Shown here piece after piece: positions 21,126-31,419 of a DNA stretch of 64,000 bases. The DNA comes from Gordius sp. MW1 (Eukaryota; Nematomorpha; Gordioida; Gordea; Gordiidae). Within the stretch, counting starts at the first letter, position 1. Each line of letters begins with the position of its first letter. A program made the position numbers and the translations under genes. The notes beneath the pieces were generated by a model. It saw nothing but the letters and a program-made list of their open reading frames with translations. It was not told where the DNA came from and did no database searches. The stretch spans positions 16,266,221-16,330,220 of the forward strand of contig OZ038527.1 in NCBI GenBank assembly GCA_964036665.1. The letters are read 5' to 3'.

Positions 21126-21500
21126 ATGGAACTAGTCACTTCTTGGTGTAGGGTGCGAGTGGTAGTCGAAAGAACTAACCCCCTACATCAGCCCGTTCCT
21201 CTGCATTTCTCAGTTGTTATAGGCTTGGACGGAGTGCCTCGTATTGTACACTTTATAGAGGCAGCGTTACCGAGAAGAGGTCCACAGTTGCTTAGCGGCG
21301 GGCGCAATCGACGGCGTACGAGAAACACCCGTAGGGGTCGCTGTGAGACGTGCCAGAGATGGCATGGGTTGCCGATGTGTGCGCGTCCGGATAACGTGTT
21401 GGAGAGACCCACGAATGCGGTGCAACCGTTACTGACGGCCAGTCGGGTCTTAATACCACCGTTGGCGGCTTTAACCCTCGCGAGTGGTCCGCAGGGGTAG
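21126..21500 (+). CDS. Extra 3' ORF, Arg-rich with a Cys/His cluster
   Basis: 124 codons, starting 23 nt after the integrase stop and ending just before the purine tract. It is much more GC-rich than the rest of the element. Around residues 60-85 it is arginine-rich (RNRRRTRNTRRGR), directly followed by CETCQRWHGLPMC, a C-X2-C-X3-H-X4-C cluster that resembles but does not equal a zinc knuckle. There is no signal peptide or membrane helix, so it is not an envelope protein. I do not recognise it. A nucleic-acid-binding role is plausible from composition only. Confidence 0.6.
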   Translation: MELVTSWCRVRVVVERTNPLHQPVPLHFSVVIGLDGVPRIVHFIEAALPRRGPQLLSGGRNRRRTRNTRRGRCETCQRWHGLPMCARPDNVLERPTNAVQPLLTASRVLIPPLAALTLASGPQG

Positions 21501-21508
21501 ATTGTTTT

Positions 21509-21524
21509 TGGGAAAAGGGGTAGG
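21509..21524 (+). promoter_or_regulatory. Polypurine tract of gypsy element 1
   Basis: GGGAAAAGGGGTAGG immediately precedes the 3' LTR; plus-strand priming site by position and composition. Confidence 0.8.
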
Positions 21525-22046
21525 TGTGGTATATCTATTTCCCCCCCCCCGCGCTTGTGGCTTAGACCAAATTTTAAAGCCCAATTTGAATGTCATGCTT
21601 TATCATAAAATTATCTAAATTCGATTGTGTAATTTTATTACCTTTTTATTACCGTATCTTAAATTATTTTCTGCTATAAGATTACCCTTGTTATGAATCT
21701 GTTCAAGGCCACGCAGAATCACGATGATTGTTAATTTCGTTATTTGTTAGTTGATTGTTATCGTCGTTGTTTATGTTTACTGGTGCGTCATCTTTAATTA
21801 GCGCCATCTTTATTTACGCCCCTCACCCATGATCTCCATAACTGTGTATTTATCATTATTGTTTTTTCACCGCGGTTGTGCATTATCATCCATCATTATT
21901 ATCGTAGCTTTATAAAGCGGTGTTGGCACGAATATTTTAGTCTTATTCTCAATTTAATAAATTCTTATAGAAGTGTGATTGGAGTTAATAATAATATTGA
22001 AGTTGATTGGAATTATAATAATATTGGAGCCCCTCGTAACTTAACA
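21525..22046 (+). repeat. 3' LTR of gypsy element 1
   Basis: 522 bp, matching the 5' LTR throughout by eye, including the ten-C run. Followed by the target duplicate ATACC. Confidence 0.93.
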
Positions 22047-22116
22047 ATACCATTATTTTATTTTTCTAGTTAGCTGATTTATTTGAAATACAATTTTTTT
22101 TTAATTTAATAAAATA

Positions 22117-22850
22117 ACACTGGACAACAAATATTGACCTTGTGAAATCAACTGGAAAACGGGTAACAGATTCTGGTAGAGTTTTTTGTGGGGATCACGA
22201 ATATGTTTTTCTTTTTTGTTATATACGAGAATTTGAAATAATTGGTCTCAAAGTTGTAAAAAAGATCGTTTTTGACCCTTTTTGACGATGAATACTGCGA
22301 AGATGAATCGAGAAAGTTAAAAAGTTAAAGTTCTAAACGATATTATAATTCCATTTTAAAAATTAAAAAAAAAATTTTAATCTACCTGCAATAGTTTGAA
22401 TTTATGACGAAAATTCAATTACCCCCTTGTTAAATTCCCCTCCCTTATATGCATACATAACACTATACCGCAAGTGCATGTGCGTAGTGTGAAAGAGCTA
22501 AATAGTAGGTCACTACTCTTACTACTACTACTACGCCTCTATCCAAAAATCTCAACACCTCCTCCCGCTTACTCCTTCTACTCTTGTTTAAAAACTAGAT
22601 TTGATGCCATATAAAGGCTTTTATTAAAAGATGTTTAAATTTTTCATTATACCCTTCGCAAAATTTAAATGAACCATGGGCGCAGGCAGGGAGGGCCCCC
22701 CCCCTAAATGATTTTTTTTTTTAATTTTTCAATATAAAATTTAAAAAAAATTGTGTTTTGCCCCCACTTAAATGCTATAAATTTTTTTCGCTCCCCCCTA
22801 GTTTCATTTGCACCCCCCTAATTTTAGAATAAAAATGTAAATTTTTGAAA
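22117..22850 (+). repeat. Left terminal arm of the 4-kb transposon
   Basis: Inverted copy of the right arm. Contains a poly-C run near 22697 and several homopolymer blocks; no ORF. Confidence 0.85.
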
Positions 22851-23195
22851 TTTATATCGACTTAATTCCAGCCTGCTTCACTCCACCCATTTATTTCATG
22901 GTTACCCCATGCATAGTAAGAATTAAGCCTAGACGAAATATTTTTCACTACCCCTCAAATATTCCATTGTTTCCTCTTGAATGTTTTTCAGCCATATTTT
23001 TTTATTGTAACGTTACCCAACAAATATAAGTTTCTCTTAATATTTTAATCCAAATTTATTAAATAATAACTTATTAATCATTTTTTTCATAATACATACC
23101 TCACAAAAATTTATCCCTTTAATTTTTCTCAAAAACAAATTTCCTTTTTGTACAGGTAAAATTTTAAATATTGTTAATTTAATTTAATTCAGTTA

Positions 23196-24823
23196 ATGTC
23201 TCGACAGTGTATCAACTCTCCAGATTCGTTTTGTTATGTCTGTGGAGTATACATTACAGCCAAATGTCGCAAACGCAATATTTCAAATTATATAATATTC
23301 ACCTACGAACAATATTTTAAAACCCCTCTCAATGATTACAATAAACCTTTTGCCCCCCATTTTATGTGTAACCCATGTTATTGCGGGTTGATGGATTGGC
23401 ATCGAGGCAAAAAACATTGTTTAAAAATTTATACTCCTATGATTTGGAGGGAAATTACAAACCATTCACAAGATTGCTACTTTTGTCTAACAGAAGTCTG
23501 GACATTCTAGAAAGATCAAAAGCAAAAAATTTTATGCCAATGTGTCATCGGCTATCAAGCCAATTTCTAAATCCCCAAATTCCCATAATCAAATGTATGA
23601 AGGTGAAGAAAATAGCGACTGTGATTCAATATATTCGCTTAGTACAGTTACTAAACCAATCTTATTTTCTCAAAAAGAATTGGATGATTACATTAAAGAT
23701 TTAGGCCTGTCTAAAAGCAAAGCCGAATTATGCGCTTCACGTTTAAGAGAAAAGAACTTATTACAACCTGACGTAATATGCTCGTATCGATATCGAAATA
23801 AATCCCTTATTGGTTTTTACAAGATGGAAGGGTCGCTTGTATTTTGCGACAATATTGAAGGATTGTTTGAAGCCATTGGGCACCCGTTTTGGTGCAATGA
23901 ATGGCGCCTATTTATTGATTCATCAAGTTTAAAGGCTGTCCTGTTACATAATGGCAACGAGCACCCGAGCAACCGTTGGCCTACTCTACGGCCATGAAGG
24001 AAACTCATGACAATATGAACTTAGTATTGCAAAAAATAAAATAAGGAGAATACAAGTGTATATTTGTACTGACCTCAAAGTTACGAATATGCTCTTAGGC
24101 ATGCAAGAGGGATTTACTAAATACTGCTGCTTCTTAAGTTATTGGGACAGCAGAGATGTCCAATCTCATTACGTGCGAGTTGATTGGGGCAGAAGAACCC
24201 ATTTTGCTCCAGGGTCCAATAGCGTAATTGCTAAACCTTTAGTTAACGCTGAAAAAATCATTTTGCCCCCCTTACACATAAAATTAGGATTGATAAAGAA
24301 TTTGGTAAAAGCTATGGGCAGAAAAGATACACCAGCATTTCAATTTTTAAAAACAAAATTTCCCAAAATCAGTTGCGCAAAAATGAAAGAAGGAATTTTT
24401 ATCGGCCCTCAAATATCATTGCTTTTTAAAGATCCCAATTTGAGGGCCTAATGAACTCTGACGAAATCGAGGCTTGGAGTTCATTCAAATGGGTATGCGA
24501 GAATTTTTTGGGAAACCACAAATCTCCAGACTATCAATCAGGGGTAACAAGATTACTTAAAGCATACCAAAAAATGGAATGCCGAATGTCTTTAAAGATA
24601 CATTATCTACATTCTCATATTGATTTTTTCCCAGACAATTTAGGGGCCGTTAGTGACGAGCAGGGGGAGCGCTTTCATCAAGATATTTCAAAAATGGAAG
24701 AGATATAAGGGAGTTTGGAATAATTCTATGATGGCTGACTATGTTTGGACTTTATTTCGTAAAACAAATGTTCCGCACAAACGAAAATCAGGGATTAATC
24801 ATTTTTACAAGGATCAAGTGTGA
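23196..24823 (+). pseudogene. Transposase-like protein of an unclassified invertebrate family (broken)
   Basis: Pieces in order: an N-terminal zinc-binding part (CYVCG, CNPCYCG, DCYFC; 23196-23490), a linker (23542-23690), LGLSKSKAELCASRL (about 23705), EWRLFIDSSSLKAVLLHNGN (about 23900), ICTDLKVTNMLLGMQ (about 24062), LPPLHIKLGLIKNLVKAM (about 24270) and SDEQGERFHQDISKMEE (about 24650), then a C-terminal tail. I recognise the motif set from multicopy hypothetical proteins of invertebrates. Acidic residues in FIDSS, CTDLK and DEQGERF are candidates for a DDE triad (inference). It has about five frame changes and one in-frame stop near 24040, so it is a full-length but dead copy. Confidence 0.75.
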
Positions 24824-25059
24824 CGTCATTTTTCGCGCGTTTTATATCATTTTTATATGACGTATTTGTATGCAATATTTGAATAAAAGAAAATTAGTAA
24901 AAAAATTGTTTATAAATTTATTCTTTAAAAGTTGAATTAAAAACAGTAATATATGGCAGTAAAAATGGCAGTTCATTTCATGGGTGTAGCCAGCTTTCAT
25001 AATGGGGGGGGGGGGGCTGAGCAAAAAAAGGTCGCCAGGAAAAAATCCTATAGTTATAA

Positions 25060-26186
25060 ATTAATAAAAAAAATTACATTTTTATTTTAAAATTAGGGGG
25101 GTGCAAATGAAACTAGGGGGGAGCGAAAAAAATTTATAGCATTTAAGTGGGGGCAAAACACAATTTTTTTTTAAATTTTATATCGAAAAATTAAAAAAAA
25201 TCATTTAGGGGGGGCCCTCCCTGCCTACGCCCATGGTTCATTTAAATTTTGCGAAGGGTATAATGAAAAACTTAAACATCTTTTAATAAATGCCTTTATA
25301 TGGCATCAAATCTAGTTGTAAGCGGGAGGAGGTGTTGAGATTTTGATTGATGGATAGAGGCGTAGTAGTAGTAGTAATAAGGAATCATGTTCAAAATAAC
25401 GACAGTATCATAATAACGACAACCATAAAAAATTAGTATTTAATATATTAAGTATGTATAAATTGCTTTTATATTATTACATATAGTTTATTATATACAC
25501 TTAATTATATAGCACCCTTTACCAGACTAACTTGTAATACTTAATTATATAATTTAGTATTGAATATATTTCAAGCTATACTCCTCATGGAATGCACAAG
25601 TATATAACACTTAATAAGATTAAGTAATTTTATAATAACTTTTCTTTGTTAATTATATAATTTAGTGTTTAATATATTATAATAAGTATGTAGAAATTGC
25701 TTATATATAATTCTATATATTTTATTATATACATATAATGGTTGTCAGTATTATGATACTGTCGTTATTTTGAACAGAAGCGGTAATAAGAGTAAGTGAC
25801 CTACTATTTAGCTCTTTCACACTACGCACATGCACTTGCGGTATAGTGTTATGTATGCATATAAGGGAGGGGAATTTAACAAGGGGGTAATTGAATTTTC
25901 GTCATAAAATTAAAACTATTGCAGGTAGATTAAAATTTTTTTTTTTAATTTTTAAAATGGAATTGTAATATCGTTTAGAACTTTAACTTTTTAACTTTCT
26001 CGATTCATCTTCGCAGTATTCATCGTCAAAAAGGGTCAAAAACGACCTTTTTTACAACTTTGAGACCAATTATTTCAAAAACTTCTCGTATATAACAAAA
26101 AAGAAAAACATATTCGTGATCCCCACAAAAAACTCTACCAGAATCTGTTACCCGTTTTCCAGTTGATTTTTTTTGTAGACTAGTGT
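25060..26186 (-). repeat. Right terminal arm of the 4-kb transposon
   Basis: Inverted copy of 22117-22850, enlarged by a nested MITE (25382-25782). It ends in TTGTAGACTAGTGT, the family terminus. Confidence 0.85.
25382..25782. mobile_element. 401-bp MITE nested in the right arm, 8-bp target duplication
   Basis: Flanked by GTAATAAG at 25374-25381 and 25783-25790. The intact left arm of the host transposon shows the unoccupied sequence. Near the ends are inverted copies of TGTTCAAAATAACGACAGTA, extending about 38 bp, though the outermost 6-7 bases do not pair. No ORF; the interior has internal partial duplications. The 8-bp duplication fits the hAT superfamily. Confidence 0.85.
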
Positions 26187-26464
26187 AATTAATTGTAGGA
26201 TGGATAATTATTAAAAATATGCTTCTATGACCGACCACGTGATAATAATTTAAATTTTATTTATTTAATTTAAATAGTTTGTTAAACCCCAATAATTTTG
26301 ACCGTAGACTGTAACATTATTATTATACTTTTAAATATCTAATTCGAGAAAACTTCAGCTTTGTATGTATGACGTCATTATTGTATATGATGCTATAAAT
26401 GAAACTGGCCGGGAAATGTCCGATATTTTTAAAACGAAAAGGTATTCGAAACCCCCTATATAGT
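26187..26464 (+). repeat. Partial copy of the CTAATTCGAGAAAAC dispersed repeat
   Basis: 26333-26450 matches 14545-14640 and, inverted, 58440-58520 (TATGACGTCATTATTG, GAAACTGGCCGGGAAATG). It ends where the second transposase copy begins. The preceding stretch, 26187-26332, is AT-rich with no gene. Confidence 0.65.
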
Positions 26465-27870
26465 GTTTTTATTTAGGAAATGTCCTGATGAAAACGCTCC
26501 CCTTGTTCGTCGCTCACCGCACCTAAATTTTTGGGGGAAAAAGTCTAAATGAGAATGTAAATACAATTTTTAAAGATATTCTACATTCCATTATCTTGTA
26601 CGCATTCAGCATATTATCCATTTCATCTTTGTAATTTTGGGATCTAAAATTTAATAAAAATTTTTGCAAACCCATTTAAATGATTCCCAAGCCTTTTTTT
26701 CGTATCACTAAGAATACTTTAAAATATTGGATCTTTAAATAAAAGTTTTATTTGAGGCCCTATAATAACCCTTCTTTTATTTTGTCATCGCTTTTTTTAA
26801 ATTTTATTTTATGTATTTAAAAGCTAATGAATCTATACGGGTCATTGCTTTAACGAAATTTTCATTAAACCTATTTTTATATTCAAAGGTGGTAGGAATA
26901 TTTTATCAATTTAGACCAAAGGGACAGCTTTACAGTCTTTTAAACTCAGGAACAAACTCTCTTCTCTCTCCCCCATCTTTTCTTATAATAGATTTTTGTA
27001 TCTATAAAATCCCATGTGCAAAGAAAAAAACATTATTTTGTAAATCCCTATTGCATCTTTAACAAAATATTGATTACCTTTGAATCTGCACAGATGTGCC
27101 AGCAATATTTTCATAATTCATTATATTTAAAACAATTTAATATTTTCATAAAATTCATTTAAATGTTTCGAATAGGCGATTGGAATGCTTGGTTTTTTAT
27201 TTCTATTGTCAAGGAGTAAAGCTTTAAGGCTGTTTTTAGAAGATTCACTAAATACACGCCATGCATTCTTGTCTAGATATTGGCCAATTTCTCCAAATAA
27301 TCAAAACACTAGTATCGGCACCTCAAAATATTGTTTCATACTTGCATTCCGATTTCGAAGGCGTTGTAAGAAGGTTTTTCGCTCAACCTTAAAGCACAAA
27401 GCTCTGCCTTGCATTTCGACAATCCAAGATCGTTAATGTAGTTATTTTATTCGTTTTGGTTAAATAAAATTGGTTTTAGATCAGTCTGAAGAGTGTACGT
27501 AGATGATGTGTCGGTTTCTTAAAACTCATCATCCTCAATAGATCAATTGGGTATTTCTAGGGCCAAAATCAGATCTATTGGTGGAAGAAAATTAGGGTAA
27601 ATTATTTTTGCCATGTAATTTTTTGTATGTCCATGAACATTAGTTAAACAAAAATAACAATCTGTAGCATGATTTGTAACCTCGGTCCATATCATCGGCT
27701 TGTTGTTTTTAAGGATATTTTTTGACTGTCCCAGTCTCTCAAAACGTAATAACACGAAGGGCACATGACGTGAGTTGCAAATGGTTTTCTTGATCTGTAA
27801 CGTGGCATTCAAAAATTTTTTCATGTTTGGCTTATTGATTTCCTAATTGTTTTTTTTGAATTTTGAGTTA
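26465..27870 (-). pseudogene. Second, truncated copy of the unclassified transposase family
   Basis: Minus-strand pieces match the copy at 23196-24823 in the same order: PMIWTEVTNHATDCYFCL (about 27650), DLGLSKCKAELCALRL (about 27420), a block like SLKALLLDN (about 27220), LPPLNIKIGLMKISLK (about 26880), and a DFFP..LG..SDEQGERFHQD-like block (about 26490) displaced by frame changes. It is heavily decayed and its 3' arm is missing, replaced at about 26460 by another repeat. Upstream sequence to 28544 is its 5' arm. Confidence 0.75.
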
Positions 27871-28544
27871 TGTATTTGCGGCATGAATAGCAGAAGGCGT
27901 TGGAATCATTGTATATTCAAATTAGCAACTATGGATGATAAAAAGCTTTTTTTACTAATATTATTTTAGATGTTGTGATAATTGATAGGATCAGAATTAT
28001 AAAACGTGAAATGAGTTAAATCGCAGAATGAAACACGAAATTATTACAAAAACAAAAAAATTTTTAAAAGCAAATGGGGGCGGGTGTAGAGGAGAAGGAG
28101 AAAGGGAGGGGAGGAAAGAGAGGAAAGTAAGTAAAGGGAGAGAAAGATGTGTTGTCTTTGTAATAAATATCGCGTATGTAGTATGCACTCGAATGAACTC
28201 CGTTTCAAGACATAGTGGGACGAATTTTCATAAGTGGAGGGGTTTACGTAAACGCGAAAATTTAAATATAGAGGTAAAACAATAAAAAAATAAAATAATG
28301 GACCTATTTAAAACTTTTATATACATAAATACATTAAATTTTTGACTAAATATTGAAAATGCTGTGGCAATATAGTCTCAAAAAGGCTTAAAATGTGCAT
28401 TTTTGGCATTTTTAACCTTGTTTATCTAAAAAACTGGAAGATTTGGAAAAAACGATTTTAAGTGTAAAATTCTCTATCAGAATTATTGGTCTGATTGTGG
28501 GATGGAATTACAAAGTCAATATTTGTAGACCTGTGTTATTAATA
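27871..28544 (-). repeat. 5' arm of the second transposase copy
   Basis: Homologous to 10700-11187 and ending in TTTGTAGACCTGTGTTAT, the terminus seen at 26186. Contains a purine-rich GGAGAAGGAGAAAGGGAGGG stretch near 28090. The 63- and 85-residue open frames here are low-complexity shadows. Confidence 0.6.
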
Positions 28545-28731
28545 TATTTAAAAAATGTATTGACGCGTATCATAACTATAAATAACATGGTATCATATAT
28601 ATAATTAAAAACATCAATATTATATTTAAACTACAATCTTTGTCTAAAGCGAGTAAATGTGTATTTGAAATTTTTTATACGAGAAAGCGTATATTTGTAG
28701 TATATAATGTTTTAACTTAATCAAACTAAAG

Positions 28732-28905
28732 ATGGATCTCGGTTTGCATCGTTTTCAATTAAAAAAGATATACACGGGTAAATATCAGGGTGGGCCTACC
28801 AAACACTTTAACGGAGTTGTGATACCGTTTAAAGTGAGTGTTGGTCCTCACTTTTACCACATTTCATGGAAAGAAATAACAAGGGGGTTCATTCAATATT
28901 TATAA
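28732..28905 (+). CDS. Orphan 57-residue ORF, possible exon
   Basis: ATG at 28732, stop TAA at 28903-28905. The translation is not low-complexity: it holds GLHRFQLKKIYTGKYQGGPT near the start and VSVGPHFYHISWKEI near the end, with balanced composition unlike the AT-rich noise around it. I do not recognise the family. It could be a small exon, or a scrap of a transposon- or virus-derived gene. Surrounding splice signals were not convincing. Confidence 0.3.
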   Translation: MDLGLHRFQLKKIYTGKYQGGPTKHFNGVVIPFKVSVGPHFYHISWKEITRGFIQYL

Positions 28906-29170
28906 ATTCAGGTTAAAAAAGATCTGAGCTTAGCACGAGAGTGACATTAAGGTTTTGCCAAAAAGCTCTTTAAAAGACCCCACTATCTTCAATTGCAAAT
29001 AAAATATAACCAAACACTAACACTATTTTCTTTCTGTAAGGATCTCTAAAAATTCTCCTTCAAGTTCTAGTCGATAGATCCTTATGAACAAGGCCTTGAA
29101 GTATAATGGAAGAGGCGGCCATAGATAAAAACTAATTCGATATTCCCTTCAAAACTATGATTTTTCGATG
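28906..29170. other. Unassigned spacer
   Basis: Less AT-rich than average but no conserved exon could be read on either strand. Confidence 0.4.
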
Positions 29171-30948
29171 CCGGTGTAGGTTATCAGATTCAAGTATTGT
29201 CAGATTCAAGTGTGTAATAGAACGCACTAATTGGCTACAAGCGTAAAAGTAAACAAGATCACGTGATTTTCGCCACATCGCCATTGGTTATGAACTTTAT
29301 ACAGAACAATAGAACGCGTAGAAAACACTGGTTACGAGATTAATGAACAACCGTTACCATTTTTAAGCTAATAAACCTACAAACAACTAACCATTTTCAA
29401 GTGTTTTCCGAATTGGAAATTGGTAGGATAATAAGTTGTTACGTAAGTAATATATAACATGTTTTATATAACGCTTTAGTTATTAAAGAGTGATATACTT
29501 CTGTTTAAAAAATGTATAACATTTTTCTGGAAATATGTGAGGGTTATAAGACATGAGGAGGAGAAATAAATAGTAATGAAGTTATCACGATGGCCCAACA
29601 AACTCTATCAAGGAAATCTCGAAAGTCACATGGGGATTAATAAAACTAGGAACAAAATATCTGAAAAGTGCATCATATTTCTAATCATTGTAAATTTCAT
29701 TTAGGTATTGGTGGCCCAATATGTGTTCAGATATAAATGATTATTAGCATCTCATAACCATTTTGATGTAATGATATTTATGTAAATAAAATTTATATAT
29801 CCATTGTATTATATTACTGTGTTTGTTATATAAACTTAAGCAATAATTAAGTCATAACTTTAAAATAAACAAGGAACAAAATATCTGAAAAGTACATCAC
29901 ATTTCTAATCAAAGTAAATATGTTCATTTAGGTATTGGTGTCCCAATATGTGTTCAGATATAAATATAACCATTTTGATGTAATGACATTTATTTAAATA
30001 AAATTTTTATATCAATTGTATTATATTACTGTGTTTGTTATATAAACTTAAGCAATCATATTCAAGTATGATCAGATTCAAGTGTCAATCTGACTTTGAT
30101 AGACGTATGTCGTGATTGACAGCATTTTTAAATTTGTAAACAAAAGAAATCAAAATTAATGACATATAAATATATATTGATATCCATTTTTTATTTGCTC
30201 ATTTATAATAAGTCTTTTGATTTGATAAAGATCATTGAAATTATATTTGAGACCTAGTTTTATAATATGTAATTTCCATTGATAGCTATTGCTTAAGTTT
30301 AGCACAGTAATATATATTTTTTTTTAATTTAAATAATTATCATTTATTACATTAAAATGGTTATGAGGTGCTATATAATCATTTATATCTGAACACATAT
30401 TGGGCCACCAATACCTAAATGAACAAATTTACAATGATTAGGAATATGATGCACTTTTCAGATATTTTGTTCCTAGTTTTATTAATCCCCATGTGACTTT
30501 CGAGATTTCCTTGATAGAGTTTGTTGGGCCATCGTGATAACTTCATTATATTTATTTCTACTCATGTCTTATAACCCTCACATATTTCCAGAAAAATGTT
30601 ATACATTTTTTAAACAGAAGTATATCACTCTTTAATATCTAAAGCGTTATATAAAACATGTTATATATTACTTACGTAACAACTTATTATCCTACCAATT
30701 TCCAATTCGGAAAACACTTGAAAATGGTTAGTTGTTTGTAGGTTTATTAGCTTAAAAATGGTAACGGTTGTTCATTAATCTCGTAACGAGTGTTTTCTAC
30801 GCGTTCAATTGTTCTGTATAAAGTTCATAACCAATGGCGATGTGGCGAAAATGACGTGATCTTGTTTACTTTTACGCTTGTAGCCAATTAGTGCGTTCTA
30901 TTACGCACTTGAATCTGACAATACTTGAATCTGATAACCATACACCGG
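29171..30948. mobile_element. Foldback element with arms of about 600 bp
   Basis: The left arm (29171 to about 29770) and right arm (about 30340 to 30948) are reverse complements over roughly 600 bp. Landmarks are CAAGATCACGTGATTTTCGC near 29260 with its inverted copy near 30860, and GATGGCCCAACAAACTCTAT near 29590 with its inverted copy near 30510. The loop contains a partial direct duplication: about 29650-29850 resembles 29870-30055. There is no coding sequence. The ends read CCGGTGTA on both sides, inverted. No target duplication was found. Confidence 0.85.
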
Positions 30949-31019
30949 TATAAAATGTAAATCTAATTATCACATTAATTTTCACTTAAGGGTGCTTATT
31001 CCATTTTTCCAACGCCATG
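30949..31019. other. Short spacer
   Basis: AT-rich link between the foldback element and the MULE remnant. Confidence 0.4.
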
Positions 31020-31400
31020 TTGAGAAGGATCGAGCGCTTGGAATTTGAAGAGCAGTATTCGAGATCTATCATTTGCAAAAACGTTTTGGGGAGTGTCAGG
31101 CTTTCCTTCTTAACGTATTGAAGATGTCGCTACGGTTTATAGAGCTTGTTGAGGAGACCCTATTGTTTCCTAATATGCTACACTACGCGTGTTTTTTACA
31201 TATATTCATAATATATGTGCCATTTTTTCCATATAAAATGTGGCAGAGTTATATGGGCGTTGGTAGAAACAACAATCACCTCGATGGGTACCACAATTTC
31301 CTAAAATCCCTTTAAAGAATAATCCCACCCCGATATTTACACTTGCATATCCTTTTTACATGAAAATAATGCAAAAACCGAAATCAATCTTAGATAGATT
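31020..31400 (+). pseudogene. MULE-type transposase C-terminal remnant
   Basis: The open frame 31073-31315 contains MWQSYMGVGRNNNHLDGYHN followed by FLKSL. After a frame change, HPDIYT, SFLHEN and AKTEINL follow (about 31330-31395). This matches the widespread MULE transposase C-terminal pattern W-x(n)-R-T-N-N-x-(V/L)-E-G-(W/Y)-H-N-x-F then H-P-x-(I)-(W/Y). The pattern's Glu is Asp here, and frame changes break the rest. The remnant stops at the Helitron-like element at 31420. Confidence 0.6.
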
Positions 31401-31419
31401 GATCAAGGTAAAATATTAT

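Larger units (their letters stand above)
16584..22046 (+). mobile_element. Young Ty3/gypsy-type LTR retrotransposon
   Basis: LTRs at 16584-17105 and 21525-22046 are both 522 bp, begin TGTGGTATATC and end CTTAACA, and I saw no difference between them by eye. The 5-bp target duplication ATACC lies at 16579-16583 and 22047-22051. A primer-binding site follows the 5' LTR and a purine tract precedes the 3' LTR. Internal order: Gag-like zinc-knuckle ORF, protease, reverse transcriptase, RNase H, integrase, then an extra ORF. This domain order defines the Ty3/gypsy type. Near-identical LTRs imply recent insertion, although two single-base frame changes break the pol frame. Confidence 0.93.
22117..26186 (+). 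mobile_element. 4.07-kb DNA transposon with long terminal inverted arms, superfamily not identified
   Basis: The left arm (22117 to about 22850) is the reverse complement of the right arm (about 25060 to 26186) once a 401-bp MITE in the right arm is removed, giving arms of roughly 720 bp. Shared arm landmarks include CAACTGGAAAACGGGTAACA, GTGGGGATCACGAATATG, CCGCAAGTGCATGTGCGTAG and a CCCCCCTAGTTTCATTTGC block near the inner edge. The outermost bases are ACACTGG on the left and CTAGTGT on the right. A target duplication could not be fixed. A transposase-like pseudogene fills the centre. Relatives lie at 26465-28544 and 10700-11187. Confidence 0.85.

Noticed and set aside
21126-21500. Envelope gene of a retrovirus-like element
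   Set aside because: Position fits, but there is no signal peptide, no transmembrane segment and no cleavage motif, so I call it only an extra ORF.
24842-25024. 60-residue minus-strand frame in the right arm
   Set aside because: AT-rich and poly-C derived, no motif, not conserved in the left arm.
31020-31400. Linking the MULE remnant to the 9-bp-TSD elements as their source
   Set aside because: Only the C-terminal remnant is present and no termini are shared, so a link is speculation.
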